Below, piece after piece: positions 42,689 through 52,688 of a stretch of 64,000 nucleotides of DNA (its first letter is position 1; each line of letters opens with the position of its first letter). The translations under genes and the position numbers were made by a program. The stretch spans positions 1 to 64,000 of the forward strand of contig JAADDZ010000003.1 in NCBI GenBank assembly GCA_013153635.1. Reading direction: 5' to 3'. The notes under the pieces are model-generated. The model worked only from the letters and a program-made list of their open reading frames with translations, was not told the origin of the DNA and did not search any database. Source of the DNA: Aquificota bacterium. Its GTDB lineage: Bacteria; Aquificota; Aquificia; Aquificales; Hydrogenothermaceae.

Positions 42689-43764
42689 GCAGGGTCCTCC
42701 GCTTTGTAGCTCCCATACGTAAAAAATGCTCTTGGTCTTGAACTTCCGTTACATATATCTATGAATTTGCAGTTAGCACACTTACCATCTAAGATTCGTG
42801 GATAATGGTTTAACATTCTTATTAAGGTACTCTCTTCTAGTATCTGTTTTAGAGGTTTTTCTCTGATGTTTCCTATACTATGATGGTAAAAAGTATCTGG
42901 TTTAACATTCCCTTGAAAGTCTATATTCAAAATTTTATCTCCAGAACGGTTTCCTCCCCACTTTTTCAATCTTTTGTATAATTTTTCTGAATGTTCAGGA
43001 TATTTTTCTTTGAATTTAAGATAAAGATAAACAGCATCAGCTTCATTGTTACCTGTTACCACATCTATCTTTATATCGTTTTCCACATAGAAAAAGGATT
43101 TTTCTAATATGTAATCTACCGCTTTTTTATAAAAGTCCTTTAAAAGTTCAGAGAGATTTTGACCTCTTCCAGAATATACTAGATGAGAGATATATATTTT
43201 GGGTATATTCTCCTCCTGTGCTAACTGGAAGATATGCTTTAAACTGTCGTATGTATTTGGTGATAAGGTAAATCTCAAACCAACTTTTATCCTTTGTTCT
43301 AGGCATAGTTTTACAGCTTTTAAAGAACCTTCATAAGCTCCTTTTCTTCCTCTAAAGAGGTCATGAATCTCTTTTTTCCCGTCTATACTTATACCTACAT
43401 AGTTAAATGTTTCTTTTATCTGATGGATATTGTTTCCGTCTATAAGTAAACCATTTGTAGACAAGTAAGTAACGATACCTTCTTCTCTTATCTTTTTCGC
43501 TATATCAAATATATCTTTCCTTAGGAGAGGTTCTCCTCCTGAAAGGATAACTATTTTTATATTATTTTCTTTTAACTGTGGTATAAAGCCTATAACCTCT
43601 TCATAAGAAAGTTGATTCTCTGTTATCTGGTTTGCTGATGAATAACAATGCTTACAGTTAAGGTTACATATATTGGTAAGATTCCAAATTAGTACCCTTC
43701 CATCGAACTTTCTAGCTTCTTTATTTTGTAAAATTTCTTTTATGTATTCTGTTATCCTTAACAT
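42676..43764 (-). CDS. nirJ: Radical SAM heme d1 biosynthesis protein NirJ
   Basis: Removes the propionate side chains of didecarboxysiroheme during heme d1 synthesis. The radical SAM cluster is C-x3-C-x2-C at residues 33-40 (ICNLNCKHCYSS), with VILSGGEPLLR following. The C-terminal C-x2-C-x5-C segment (CANCKFIDICNGSSRPRA) is the auxiliary cluster of the family. The length, 362 aa, is typical. Its start codon overlaps the preceding stop (TAATG). Confidence 0.93.
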   Translation of the reverse strand: MLRITEYIKEILQNKEARKFDGRVLIWNLTNICNLNCKHCYSSANQITENQLSYEEVIGFIPQLKENNIKIVILSGGEPLLRKDIFDIAKKIREEGIVTYLSTNGLLIDGNNIHQIKETFNYVGISIDGKKEIHDLFRGRKGAYEGSLKAVKLCLEQRIKVGLRFTLSPNTYDSLKHIFQLAQEENIPKIYISHLVYSGRGQNLSELLKDFYKKAVDYILEKSFFYVENDIKIDVVTGNNEADAVYLYLKFKEKYPEHSEKLYKRLKKWGGNRSGDKILNIDFQGNVKPDTFYHHSIGNIREKPLKQILEESTLIRMLNHYPRILDGKCANCKFIDICNGSSRPRAFFTYGSYKAEDPACYI

Positions 43765-45401
43765 TACTTATCCTCTTTAAACTTTTTGATAAATGAAATT
43801 ACTGCTTGTAGCTCCTCTTTTGAAAAGTTGAATCTAGGCATGTAGTTTTCTTTGTAACCTAGGAGTCTGTATGTTCCTCCGGGATTCAATATCTGTGCCA
43901 TTATCAATTTTTCATCTCTAGTCATAGCGATTCTCTTAAAAGATGGAGCAAAAGCTTCTTCTTGGGTATGGTGACAACCCCAACATTTTTGTATATATAT
44001 CTGCTCTCCCAGTAATTGGGGTAAGAATCTTCTGTCTTTATTTATATAGTTGTACTTACCTACTGGTAAAGATGCTGAAAATTTAGAAACTTCTTTTAGA
44101 GTTTGAGAATTTAAAATTAAGAGATAGCCGTTTTTATCATATATAGAAAGGTATGCTAACTTACCGTCTCCTGAAAATTCTGTGTGAAGAAATGTTTTGC
44201 CTTTTATAGGAGTTATCTGTTTTGTTTGAAAATTCCTTTTGTTTATAAGAACTAATGTATCAGAGGACACATCTGTCCATAGATAAGGTGTATCTGGGTG
44301 AGTTCTTACAAAAAAGCCGTTTCCTGACAGTTTTATCTGCTTTTCCAAACTCCAATCATACATCTTCCATACAGTAAGTATTGGAGAGCTTATGTGCCTA
44401 GTACCAAAATAAAAATTTCCCTTGTTATACCAAACAGCAACAGAAAAAAGATGAGGCATTGAGGGAATATCATTTTTAAATACAATAGACCCACTTTCTA
44501 AATCATAAACAAAAAGTTTTTTCTCTTCTTTAGAGCTACCTATAAGGTATCTATCAAATGGGTCTATAAAAAAACCTACTATAGAAGACTTTGTATCTAT
44601 CCTTCTAAATTTAAAATCGTTTAAATCTAACAGATATATACCTGTTTTATCCCTAAAAGAAAACACCGCTTTAGGCTCTTTATAAAGAGAATATACAGCA
44701 GAGATTTTGCCACCTACTTTAAATATTTTTACAGGTTTTAAACTTTTCTTATCCAAGAGAACTAGGGATTTAGGAAGCCAACATGAAGCTAGTATGTAAT
44801 CCTGTGATATATCTATATTCCTCAAGTACACACACGGTCTTACTTTACCTACAAAACTGCCCCTTTTTATATTGACTTTTGCTACCCAACCATCTCTAGA
44901 AGGAACAAAGACATAGTTACCTGTTTTTGAAAATTTTATACCTCCATGAACATTAGAAAACTTAAACTTTCCAAGAAGATTTTCCTTTTCTAATATCCAT
45001 ATAGAATTTTTACCTCTTTCAACCACTAAGGTAACATTTTTAATATCTTTGTAAGGGTACAGTTGGAATTTTTTATTTAGGATTTTTATACTTTTTTCTA
45101 TATCTTTCTTTTTCCAACTAATTTTTATTGGTTTTTTTACATAGCTGTACAATGCCTGTATCTGCTCCCTCGAAAGAAAAGAAAAAGAAGGCATTTGACT
45201 AGCTGGGATACCATTTTTCACCACTTTTGTGAACTTTTCTAAACTCATCTTTTTCAAAAAGATAGGTAAAAGAGGAGGTGCAAGTTTTCCTAACCTATTT
45301 TTTCCATGACAGCTAGCACAATGCTTTTTATATAAGGTGTCCCCCTCTCCAAACGAGTAGAGAGGGACAAGAAGCAGCAGCAGAACTAAAAAAAATTTCA
45401 T
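43764..45401 (-). CDS. nirN: Cytochrome c-d1-cytochrome c fusion (NirN with a C-terminal NirC-like domain)
   Basis: A 545 aa periplasmic protein with a signal peptide at 1-17. The N-terminal cytochrome c domain has CASCH at 28-32 and a likely axial Met in SQMPSF. The middle is a d1-type eight-bladed beta-propeller (about 110-450) as in NirN and NirS. The last ~85 residues are a second cytochrome c domain with CWGCH at 473-477 and an axial Met in YMPRF at about 521. NirN takes part in the last steps of heme d1 maturation and NirC is a small electron-carrier cytochrome; no separate nirC is present. ATG 45401 follows the nirS stop; ATG 45413 is also possible. Confidence 0.88.
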   Translation of the reverse strand: MKFFLVLLLLLVPLYSFGEGDTLYKKHCASCHGKNRLGKLAPPLLPIFLKKMSLEKFTKVVKNGIPASQMPSFSFLSREQIQALYSYVKKPIKISWKKKDIEKSIKILNKKFQLYPYKDIKNVTLVVERGKNSIWILEKENLLGKFKFSNVHGGIKFSKTGNYVFVPSRDGWVAKVNIKRGSFVGKVRPCVYLRNIDISQDYILASCWLPKSLVLLDKKSLKPVKIFKVGGKISAVYSLYKEPKAVFSFRDKTGIYLLDLNDFKFRRIDTKSSIVGFFIDPFDRYLIGSSKEEKKLFVYDLESGSIVFKNDIPSMPHLFSVAVWYNKGNFYFGTRHISSPILTVWKMYDWSLEKQIKLSGNGFFVRTHPDTPYLWTDVSSDTLVLINKRNFQTKQITPIKGKTFLHTEFSGDGKLAYLSIYDKNGYLLILNSQTLKEVSKFSASLPVGKYNYINKDRRFLPQLLGEQIYIQKCWGCHHTQEEAFAPSFKRIAMTRDEKLIMAQILNPGGTYRLLGYKENYMPRFNFSKEELQAVISFIKKFKEDK

Positions 45402-45402
45402 C

Positions 45403-47040
45403 TTAATAAACATCTCTCATAGTGTTATAAACATTGAACTTCCCTGTAGGAGTTCTTACCCAATCTCCAGTTATAGCCTTTTTAATCTTTAGAGTGTTCG
45501 CATCGTAAACCAGTATGGCGGTAGGTTCTTCTTTTTTACCCCATATAGATACCCACAGCTCTGTACCATACTTGTCAAAATCAAAATGAACAACTCTTCC
45601 TTTGTATTTCTTAGGAACTTCTATCGTTTTGATAACTTTTAAACTCTTTTTATCAATAACATGAAAACTTCTTTGGAGTTTTATATCAGGGTTCAATGTT
45701 CTATCTGCAAAGATATACTTCACTTTTGGGTGAGTCTTAACAAATAGATTTCCACCTCCTTCTCCGGGAAGTTTGATTCTAGCAACAACCTTCCACGCAT
45801 ATTCAGGGAAATTTCTCTTGTCTACACCGATACATACAATAGAACCTTCCCCTATATGTCCTGTACACCAGATAGGTCCGTATGTATCATGATAAACATT
45901 AGCACCTCTTCCCGGGTGAGGTTTCGTTCCTGTATCTACCAAAGCTTCTAATTCCTTCTCTACAGTATCAACAACTACCACTTTATTTCTCATATTAGCC
46001 GCAACAAGGAAATATCTCTTTGAAAAGTCCCAACCACCATCATGCAAAAATCTCTCTGCATCTATTATCGCTACCTTTAGATTGTGTATATCTGAATAAT
46101 CTACTAGCCACACCTTTCCAGTCTCTTTCATATTAACAACCCATTCAGGTTCTTCATGAGAAGCAACGATAGAAGCAACCCTCGTCTCCCTCATAAACTC
46201 ATTTGTATCGTAGGTATAATCACTTGTTCCTACTATTTTTAGAGGCTCTAGAGTCTGCCCGTCCATTATCACAAAAGAAGGAGGCCAGTAACAACCAACA
46301 ATAGCAAGCTTATCTTTGTAATTTCCATACTTACCTGCATACTTACTAACATCTACAGAACGAGCATCATAACAAGCCTTAACCTCTGCAACTTTATCAG
46401 GTTTTGGCAACCATAGGTCGATAAGAGTAACCTTTCCATCTCTACCGATAGAATAGAAGTATCTACCAGAAGCAGAAGCCCTTAGTATATGGACAGCAAA
46501 ACCTGTATCTACAATATTGACTAACTCCTTTCGGCTACCGTCTATTATCGCTACCTTTCCAACATCTCTAAGGATAACTCCAAAGAAGTTCTGCCAATCT
46601 CTATCATGAGCAGGAGAAGTAGGTCTATGGTCTACAGGTACATAAACCTTCCATGTACTTTTTATCTGTGCCAAAGACCTCTCTGGAGGTTCTGGAGGAG
46701 GATTAAATAGATACTTTGCCAATAGCTTAATCTCTTCTTTTGTTAAAACCCCCTGTCTTCCCCAGTCAGGCATTCCCCCGGGAGTACCATAATAGATAAA
46801 ATCTTCTATAACCTTAGGGGTAAAACCCTTCTTCTTAAGTGTGTGAGGTTCTAAGTTAGGACCAGTTGCCCCTTTACGGAGCATTCCGTGACAACCAGCA
46901 CACCTATCAAAGTAGAGTTGAGCCGCCTTTTCCATCTCTTCAGGAGTTAATGTATAATCCTCCTTTGCCGATGAAGTAGAAGAAAACATAAAAAACCCGA
47001 CAGACACAGCTAAAAGACCTGTCATCAACCGCCTTCTCAT
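45403..47040 (-). CDS. nirS: Cytochrome cd1 nitrite reductase
   Basis: Reduces nitrite to nitric oxide in the periplasm. A 545 aa precursor with a signal peptide (1-25). The cytochrome c domain holds CAGCH at 47-51 and a Met in PGGMPDW as axial ligand. The d1 propeller starts near 130. His184 in FAVHILRASASG is in the position of the d1 iron ligand, and His333 (FLHDGGW) and His375 (KPHPGRG) are 42 residues apart like the catalytic pair His327/His369 of the Pseudomonas enzyme. SD AAGGAGGG precedes the ATG. It is the first gene of the nir operon and probably controlled by the FNR-type site 93 bp upstream. Confidence 0.96.
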   Translation of the reverse strand: MRRRLMTGLLAVSVGFFMFSSTSSAKEDYTLTPEEMEKAAQLYFDRCAGCHGMLRKGATGPNLEPHTLKKKGFTPKVIEDFIYYGTPGGMPDWGRQGVLTKEEIKLLAKYLFNPPPEPPERSLAQIKSTWKVYVPVDHRPTSPAHDRDWQNFFGVILRDVGKVAIIDGSRKELVNIVDTGFAVHILRASASGRYFYSIGRDGKVTLIDLWLPKPDKVAEVKACYDARSVDVSKYAGKYGNYKDKLAIVGCYWPPSFVIMDGQTLEPLKIVGTSDYTYDTNEFMRETRVASIVASHEEPEWVVNMKETGKVWLVDYSDIHNLKVAIIDAERFLHDGGWDFSKRYFLVAANMRNKVVVVDTVEKELEALVDTGTKPHPGRGANVYHDTYGPIWCTGHIGEGSIVCIGVDKRNFPEYAWKVVARIKLPGEGGGNLFVKTHPKVKYIFADRTLNPDIKLQRSFHVIDKKSLKVIKTIEVPKKYKGRVVHFDFDKYGTELWVSIWGKKEEPTAILVYDANTLKIKKAITGDWVRTPTGKFNVYNTMRDVY

Positions 47041-47097
47041 CTAAACACCCTCCTTGGATTTATTTGGTTAAACTTCAACTTTTAACTTAAAAGTGGG

Positions 47098-47140
47098 CTA
47101 ATAGCCATTCAATACAGTGTATAAATTTGATGAAAATCAT
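47098..47140 (-). promoter_or_regulatory. FNR/CRP-type site and -10 of the nirS promoter
   Basis: TTGAT-GAAA-ATCAT (47127-47140) matches the FNR consensus TTGAT-N4-ATCAA in 9 of 10 positions. On the nirS strand, TATTAG (47103 down to 47098) suits a -10, placing the centre of the dyad about 42 bp before the start of transcription, the classic activator position. The start would be near 47091, leaving a 50-nt leader. Confidence 0.6.
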
Positions 47141-47183
47141 AAAAACAGTCTAAAGCATTGAAATTATTGTATTTACTGGAATA

Positions 47184-47195
47184 TGAGATAAATCA
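47184..47195 (+). promoter_or_regulatory. Second FNR/CRP-type dyad, probably for napA
   Basis: TGA-GATAAA-TCA is an inverted TGA-N6-TCA dyad, the core of FNR and CRP family sites, centred 88 bp upstream of the napA ATG, about the same distance as the nirS site is from its gene. No convincing -10 is seen at the matching distance. Confidence 0.45.
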
Positions 47196-47277
47196 TCAAA
47201 GTTGTACAATCTATTGTTTGATGGTTTGTAAACACTTAACTAATTAGTAAAAGAAAACCAAAGGAGGCACCTTTGTG

Positions 47278-50082
47278 ATGGAAAATTTAAAAATTAATAG
47301 GAGAGACTTTCTAAAAACAGCCGCGGCAGTATCAGCCGCTTTGACAGTCGGGATAGATGTTCCACAGGAGGCTATCGCCGCCATAAAAGAAGCAGAAAAA
47401 GATTGGAGATGGGACAAAGGTGTATGTAGATTCTGTGGGGTCGGGTGTGGAATTTTGATAGCCACAAAAGGAAACCGCGTAGTAGCAGTAAAAGGAGACC
47501 CTCAAGCACCTGTTAACAGAGGTCTAAACTGTATAAAAGGATACTTCAATGCAAAGATAATGTATGGAAAAGACCGTCTTACAAAGCCCTTACTTAGAGT
47601 AAATGAAAAGGGAGAATTCGATAAAAAAGGAAAATTCAAACCTGTAAGTTGGGAAAAAGCATTCCAAGTGATGGTTCAGCAGTTCAAAAAAGCCTACAAC
47701 GAACTAGGACCTACAGGAGTAGCCATATTTGGCTCTGGACAGTACACAATATTTGAAGGCTATGCGGCGGCAAAATTGATGAAAGCTGGTTTTAGAAGTA
47801 ACAATATAGACCCAAATGCAAGACACTGTATGGCAAGTGCAGTTGCTGGATTTATCCAAACATTTGGTATAGATGAACCTTCTGGGTGTTACGACGATAT
47901 AGAGCTAACAGACACAGTAGTTACATGGGGTGCAAACATGGCAGAATGTCACCCTGTTCTATGGTCAAGGGTAGCAGACAGAAAACTTAGTAATCCAGAT
48001 AGAGTCAAAATCGTAAACCTATCTACTTACAGAAATAGAAGCTCTGACTTAGCAGATATGGAAATCATCTTCAGACCTCAAACAGACTTAGCAATCCAAA
48101 ACTATATACTAAGGGAAATTGTATACAATAACCCAGACGCCATAGATAAAGAATTCGTAAATAAATACTGTGTATTTGCTACTGGTTATGTTGACATTGG
48201 ATACGGAATGAGACCAAATCCAAATCACCCAAAATACAGCCCAAAAGAAAGAGAAACAATGAAAAAAGAAGTTGAAAAAATCGTATCAAGAAGAGAAGAA
48301 GTTTCTTTGAAATACCTAGGAGTAAGAGCTGGTCAAATTATGAAAATGAAACATAACAAATCCGCCGGCAAACACTGGCTTATAAGCTTTGAAGATTTCA
48401 AAAAAGCCTTAGAACCATACACTTTAGATTTTGTTGCCGAAATTGCAAAAGGAGACCCAGAAGAACCATTAGACTCTTTCAAAGAAAAGCTAAAAACCCT
48501 TGCAAACCTGTACATGGAAAAAGGCAGAAAAGTAGTAAGCTTTTGGACAATGGGTTTCAATCAGCACAATAGAGGAACATGGGTAAACGAAAATATCTAT
48601 TCTATCCATCTCCTTCTAGGAAAACAAGCAAAACCGGGAAGTGGAGCTTTTAGCTTAACAGGGCAACCATCTGCATGTGGAACAGCTAGAGAAGTTGGAA
48701 CATTTTCCCATAGATTACCTGCAGACATGGTAGTATTCAATCCAAAACATAGAAAAATATCTGAAAAGATATGGAAAGTTCCTGAAGGAACTATAAATCC
48801 AAAAGTAGGCTCTCACATCGTTAAAATTATGAGAGATATAGAAGATGGAAAGATAAAATGGGCTTGGGTTCAAGTTTGTAACCCATGGCAAGATACAGCC
48901 AACCTAAACCACTGGCTCAAATCAGCGAGAGATATGGACAATTTTATTGTTGTTTCAGATGCATATCCTACAGTTTCCTGTAAAGTCGCTGACCTGATTT
49001 TACCTAGTGCTATGATTTTTGAAAAATGGGGTATGTATGGAAACTCTGAAAGAAGAACCCAAGCATGGAGACAGCAGGTAGTAGCCCCGGGAGAAGCTAT
49101 GCCAGATGTATGGCAGATAGTAGAATTCTCCAAGTACTTTAAACTAAAAGAAGTATGGAAAAAGTGGAAACTCCCTGATGGAACTGTACTTCCTAATGTA
49201 TTAGACAAAGCAAAAGCTATGGGATACAGTCCAGACGACACCCTTTTCGATGTTCTATTTGCAAACGAAGAAGCCAAAAAATATAGATGGCCAGACCCTA
49301 TCGGAAGAGGATTCCATAACACAGAAGCCGCAGGAGACGGAAGAAATATAATAGGTACTGATGGAAAACTATTCAAAGGATACGGTTTCTTCATACACAA
49401 ATACATGTTCGAAGAGTACAGAAAATTTGGTCTTGGTCATGCTCACGACCTTGCAGATTTTGACACATACTACAAAGTAAGAGGTCTTAGATGGCCTGTA
49501 GTAGACGGAAAAGAGACCCCATGGAGATTCAATGTAAAATACGACCCTTACGCACGAAAACTTAGAACGAACCCTGACGATGAGTTTGCCTTTTATGGAC
49601 CAGCCCTAAAATCTCTTCCAAAAGGAGACTTAATAGAACCTAAAACAAAAGAAAAATTCAGCCTAAAAAATAAAGCAAAAATCTTTTTCAGACCGTATAT
49701 GGACCCTCCAGAACTCCCTGATAATGAATATCCTTTCTGGCTAGCTACTGGAAGAGTTATCGAACACTGGCATACAGGTTCTATGACTATGAGAGTTCCT
49801 GAACTATACAGAGCAGTACCAGAAGCGGTCTGTTTTATGAACCCTAAAGACGCCAAAGAGATAGGTGTAAAAGATGGAGAATACGTATGGGTTGAAAGTA
49901 GAAGAGGTAGAGTTAAAGCTAGAGTAGAAACAAGAGGAAGAAATAAACCTCCTAGAAAATATGTATTCATTCCTTTCTTTGATGAAAGGATATTAGTTAA
50001 TAAGGTATGTTTAGACCATACCTGTCCAATATCCAAAGAAACAGACTACAAAAAAGCGGCTGTAAAAATATATAAGGCATAA
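47278..50082 (+). CDS. napA: Periplasmic nitrate reductase catalytic subunit
   Basis: Reduces nitrate to nitrite with a Mo-bis-MGD cofactor. A 934 aa precursor with a twin-arginine signal ([13 protein letters not shown]). The [4Fe-4S] ligands are Cys50, 53, 57 and 85 (CRFCGVGC..., LNC). The Mo ligand is Cys184 in [11 protein letters not shown], and [17 protein letters not shown] is a typical MGD-binding segment. A linker with inserts around 310-350 makes it long, as in Campylobacterota NapA. SD AAGGAGG at 47261; ATG 47278 chosen, GTG 47275 is equally close. First gene of napAGHBFLD. Confidence 0.96.
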   Translation: MENLKINRRDFLKTAAAVSAALTVGIDVPQEAIAAIKEAEKDWRWDKGVCRFCGVGCGILIATKGNRVVAVKGDPQAPVNRGLNCIKGYFNAKIMYGKDRLTKPLLRVNEKGEFDKKGKFKPVSWEKAFQVMVQQFKKAYNELGPTGVAIFGSGQYTIFEGYAAAKLMKAGFRSNNIDPNARHCMASAVAGFIQTFGIDEPSGCYDDIELTDTVVTWGANMAECHPVLWSRVADRKLSNPDRVKIVNLSTYRNRSSDLADMEIIFRPQTDLAIQNYILREIVYNNPDAIDKEFVNKYCVFATGYVDIGYGMRPNPNHPKYSPKERETMKKEVEKIVSRREEVSLKYLGVRAGQIMKMKHNKSAGKHWLISFEDFKKALEPYTLDFVAEIAKGDPEEPLDSFKEKLKTLANLYMEKGRKVVSFWTMGFNQHNRGTWVNENIYSIHLLLGKQAKPGSGAFSLTGQPSACGTAREVGTFSHRLPADMVVFNPKHRKISEKIWKVPEGTINPKVGSHIVKIMRDIEDGKIKWAWVQVCNPWQDTANLNHWLKSARDMDNFIVVSDAYPTVSCKVADLILPSAMIFEKWGMYGNSERRTQAWRQQVVAPGEAMPDVWQIVEFSKYFKLKEVWKKWKLPDGTVLPNVLDKAKAMGYSPDDTLFDVLFANEEAKKYRWPDPIGRGFHNTEAAGDGRNIIGTDGKLFKGYGFFIHKYMFEEYRKFGLGHAHDLADFDTYYKVRGLRWPVVDGKETPWRFNVKYDPYARKLRTNPDDEFAFYGPALKSLPKGDLIEPKTKEKFSLKNKAKIFFRPYMDPPELPDNEYPFWLATGRVIEHWHTGSMTMRVPELYRAVPEAVCFMNPKDAKEIGVKDGEYVWVESRRGRVKARVETRGRNKPPRKYVFIPFFDERILVNKVCLDHTCPISKETDYKKAAVKIYKA

Positions 50083-50891
50083 TGGAAAAGAAAAAGCAAA
50101 AGAACTTAAGTAGAAGAAAATTTTTTATAAAAAGTTTCCAAGCAGTAGGCTTATCTGTATTAGGGGGTTTAATGTGGGGAGCATATATAGATGAAGCTGT
50201 CAGCGCTCCCCTTGTTTTAAGACCTCCCGGAGCTTTACCAGAAAAAGAATTTTTAAAAAAATGTATAAAATGTGGGCTTTGTGTAGAGTACTGCCCGTAT
50301 GAAACTCTCAAACTTGCCAAACCCGGAGAAAATCTTCCATTAGGTACACCTTACTTTGAACCTAGGAAGGTACCCTGTTACATGTGTACTGATATTCCGT
50401 GTGCAGTAGCTTGTCCCACAGGAGCATTAGATACAGATACAGTATCAGACATAGAAGATGGGAAAAAAGTTTTGAATATAAACAAAGCCCGTATGGGTTT
50501 AGCTGTGATAAATACAGAATCCTGTATAGCATACTGGGGTATTCAGTGTGACGCGTGTTATAGAGCCTGTCCCTTGATAGACAAAGCTATAACCATAAAC
50601 TACATGAGAAACGAAAGAACAGGAAAACATGCCTATCTAGTTCCTGTAGTTCACAGCAATCATTGTACAGGTTGCGGTCTTTGTGAATATGCTTGTGTTA
50701 CAGTAGAACCTTCTATATATGTTTTACCAAGGCATATAGTAAAAGGAAAAGCTGGACAGCATTATCTAAAAGGTTGGGAAACAGAACAAAAGCTCCAAAT
50801 GATACAAGAAAAAAGAAGTAGGTTTGTTACTCCAAGAAGTGAAAAATCCCCCCTCGAATATCTAAACGAAGGAGACCTTCTAAATGATTAG
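50082..50891 (+). CDS. napG: Ferredoxin-type protein NapG
   Basis: A 269 aa exported iron-sulfur protein with a twin-arginine signal (SRRKFFIKSFQ). Four [4Fe-4S] motifs are seen: CIKCGLCVEYCPYETLKL, CYMCTDIPCAVACPTGAL, CDACYRACPLIDKA and CTGCGLCEYACVTVEP. With NapH it forms a quinol dehydrogenase feeding electrons to NapAB. Begins one base before the napA stop ends and overlaps napH by 8 bp. Confidence 0.94.
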   Translation: MEKKKQKNLSRRKFFIKSFQAVGLSVLGGLMWGAYIDEAVSAPLVLRPPGALPEKEFLKKCIKCGLCVEYCPYETLKLAKPGENLPLGTPYFEPRKVPCYMCTDIPCAVACPTGALDTDTVSDIEDGKKVLNINKARMGLAVINTESCIAYWGIQCDACYRACPLIDKAITINYMRNERTGKHAYLVPVVHSNHCTGCGLCEYACVTVEPSIYVLPRHIVKGKAGQHYLKGWETEQKLQMIQEKRSRFVTPRSEKSPLEYLNEGDLLND

Positions 50892-51708
50892 CAAATTTAT
50901 CTTTAAACATAGATACCTTCTTCTTAGAAGAGCTGTCCAGATAAGCATCATTTTTTTATATATCGCAGGGAATATATACGGCTGGAACATACTAAAAGGA
51001 AACCTAAGCATGGGAAAACTCTTCGAAGTTATACCTTTGGCTGACCCATATGCAGTACTACAGATGATATTCGCTGGAGCATTATTACTATGGGACGTTC
51101 TGATAGGAGCTGTTATAGTTTTTATCTTTTATGCACTTTTTTCTGGCAGAGCTTTTTGTAGCTGGGTCTGTCCAGTAAATATCGTTACAGACACAGCTAA
51201 CTGGATAAGAAAAAAATTCAAACTAGACAAAGATGAATGGCAATTAAGATTTTCTAGAAAAGTTAGATACTGGATACTAGGTTTAAGTCTTGTAATGTCT
51301 CTAATAATGGCTGTCCCTGTATTTGAGTTTGTAAGCCCTATATCTATGCTCCATAGAGGACTCATATATGGAATGGGATTTGGTTGGGCGGCAGTTTTAA
51401 CAGTATTTCTATTTGATTTATTTGTTACAAAAAACGGGTGGTGTGGACATCTTTGTCCATTAGGAGCTTTTTATTCTTTAACAACTTCTAAATCAGTTCT
51501 TAGGGTATATCATATCCAACCTCACTGTACCCTATGTATGAACTGTAAAAATATATGTCCAGAAAAACAAGTACTCTCCATAATAGGAAAAGAAAGCGGT
51601 TATATAAACTTTGGAGAGTGTATAAACTGTGGAAGATGTATAGAAGTATGCAATGATGATGCTTTGAAATTTTCTCTAAGATACATAAAAAAAGAAAAGG
51701 AGGGTTAA
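50884..51708 (+). CDS. napH: Membrane ferredoxin-type quinol dehydrogenase NapH
   Basis: A 274 aa inner-membrane protein with four helices. Cytoplasmic C-x3-C-P motifs occur at CSWVCPVN and CGHLCPLG, and two [4Fe-4S] sites at CTLCMNCKNICPEKQ and CINCGRCIEVCNDD. It oxidises the quinol and passes electrons to NapG. No napC is found, so NapGH is the likely quinol route as in Campylobacterota. Confidence 0.94.
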   Translation: MISKFIFKHRYLLLRRAVQISIIFLYIAGNIYGWNILKGNLSMGKLFEVIPLADPYAVLQMIFAGALLLWDVLIGAVIVFIFYALFSGRAFCSWVCPVNIVTDTANWIRKKFKLDKDEWQLRFSRKVRYWILGLSLVMSLIMAVPVFEFVSPISMLHRGLIYGMGFGWAAVLTVFLFDLFVTKNGWCGHLCPLGAFYSLTTSKSVLRVYHIQPHCTLCMNCKNICPEKQVLSIIGKESGYINFGECINCGRCIEVCNDDALKFSLRYIKKEKEG

Positions 51709-51711
51709 AAA

Positions 51712-52191
51712 ATGCTTAAGCAGAGTATATCCGTCTTCATTGGAACAATGATTGTAGTAGGAAGCGTCCTGTACATGAGCGGGACAATAGCAGGAGAAAA
51801 AACGATAGCTCCAGAAGAGATAGGTATTAGAAAACAGACAGTTTTTACAGAAAACACCCAAGTACCAGAAGTAAAATATCCAGATACACCTCCCGGTACA
51901 GGAAAAACACTATCTAGGGCTTATCCTACTGTACCTCCCCAGATACCCCACAGCATTAAAGACTTTTTGCCTATAACAGCAAAAGAAAATGCGTGTCTAA
52001 ACTGTCATATGCCAGATGTAGCCAAAACAGTAGGCGCAACACCTATACCCCCTTCTCACTTCCAAAGAAGATTCTCCAAAACAGGAAAACCTATCTACAA
52101 AATAGCCGGAGCAAATTACTACTGTGTATCTTGCCATGTACCCCAAGCAAATGTAGAGCCACCAATAGAGAACGTTTTTGGCAAACAATGA
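51712..52191 (+). CDS. napB: Diheme cytochrome c subunit NapB
   Basis: Small electron-transfer subunit of periplasmic nitrate reductase, 159 aa. Signal peptide at about 1-27. Heme c motifs CLNCH (95-99) and CVSCH (138-142) are present. His80 (PQIPHSI) and His116 (PPSHF) are in the positions of the axial ligands of NapB. SD GGAGG precedes the ATG. Its stop overlaps napF. Confidence 0.94.
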   Translation: MLKQSISVFIGTMIVVGSVLYMSGTIAGEKTIAPEEIGIRKQTVFTENTQVPEVKYPDTPPGTGKTLSRAYPTVPPQIPHSIKDFLPITAKENACLNCHMPDVAKTVGATPIPPSHFQRRFSKTGKPIYKIAGANYYCVSCHVPQANVEPPIENVFGKQ

Positions 52192-52688
52192 ACAGACGCC
52201 AGTTCTTTAAAAAGCTTCCTCATATGGCTAAAGACCTGATAGCGGAAGAAAAACCTGTTATCAGACCTCCCTATTTTTCAGAAGAACATATACAAAAATG
52301 CAAAAAGTGTGAAGGCTTTTGTGTTACAGCCTGCGAAGAAAGAATAATATTTAGGTTAGAAGACGGTTCTCCATACCTTGAGTTTAGAGAATCAGGGTGT
52401 ACTTTTTGTAGAAAGTGCAGTGATGCATGTTTAGAAGATGTTATATCTTATGAAAGCCTACCCCAAGACAAAATCAAAACCACTATAAGAATCCAAACTC
52501 AAACATGCCTCGCATGGAATAAAACCATATGTAATTCGTGTAGAGACGTTTGTATAGAAAATGCCGTCAAATTTTTAGGTCTATTTAATCCTCAAATAGA
52601 CCATGACAGATGTACAAGCTGTGGGTTTTGTGTAGCAAAATGTCCTGTCTCTGCAGTACAGACAGTACAAAAAGAGGAGATATATTGA
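52188..52688 (+). CDS. napF: Ferredoxin-type protein NapF
   Basis: A 166 aa cytoplasmic iron-sulfur protein thought to interact with NapA during cofactor loading. Motifs: CKKCEGFCVTACEE, CTFCRKCSDACLED, CNSCRDVCIEN and CTSCGFCVAKCPVSA. The N-terminal MNRRQFFKKL looks like a weak Tat-like sequence, as in known NapF. The ATG at 52188 overlaps the napB stop (ATGA); an open frame continues upstream to 51993 but has no family similarity there. Confidence 0.9.
   Translation: MNRRQFFKKLPHMAKDLIAEEKPVIRPPYFSEEHIQKCKKCEGFCVTACEERIIFRLEDGSPYLEFRESGCTFCRKCSDACLEDVISYESLPQDKIKTTIRIQTQTCLAWNKTICNSCRDVCIENAVKFLGLFNPQIDHDRCTSCGFCVAKCPVSAVQTVQKEEIY

Noticed and set aside
51993-52187. Upstream extension of napF by 65 codons
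   Set aside because: Lies wholly within napB in another frame and has no ferredoxin similarity; ATG 52188 fits the family and the ATGA overlap.
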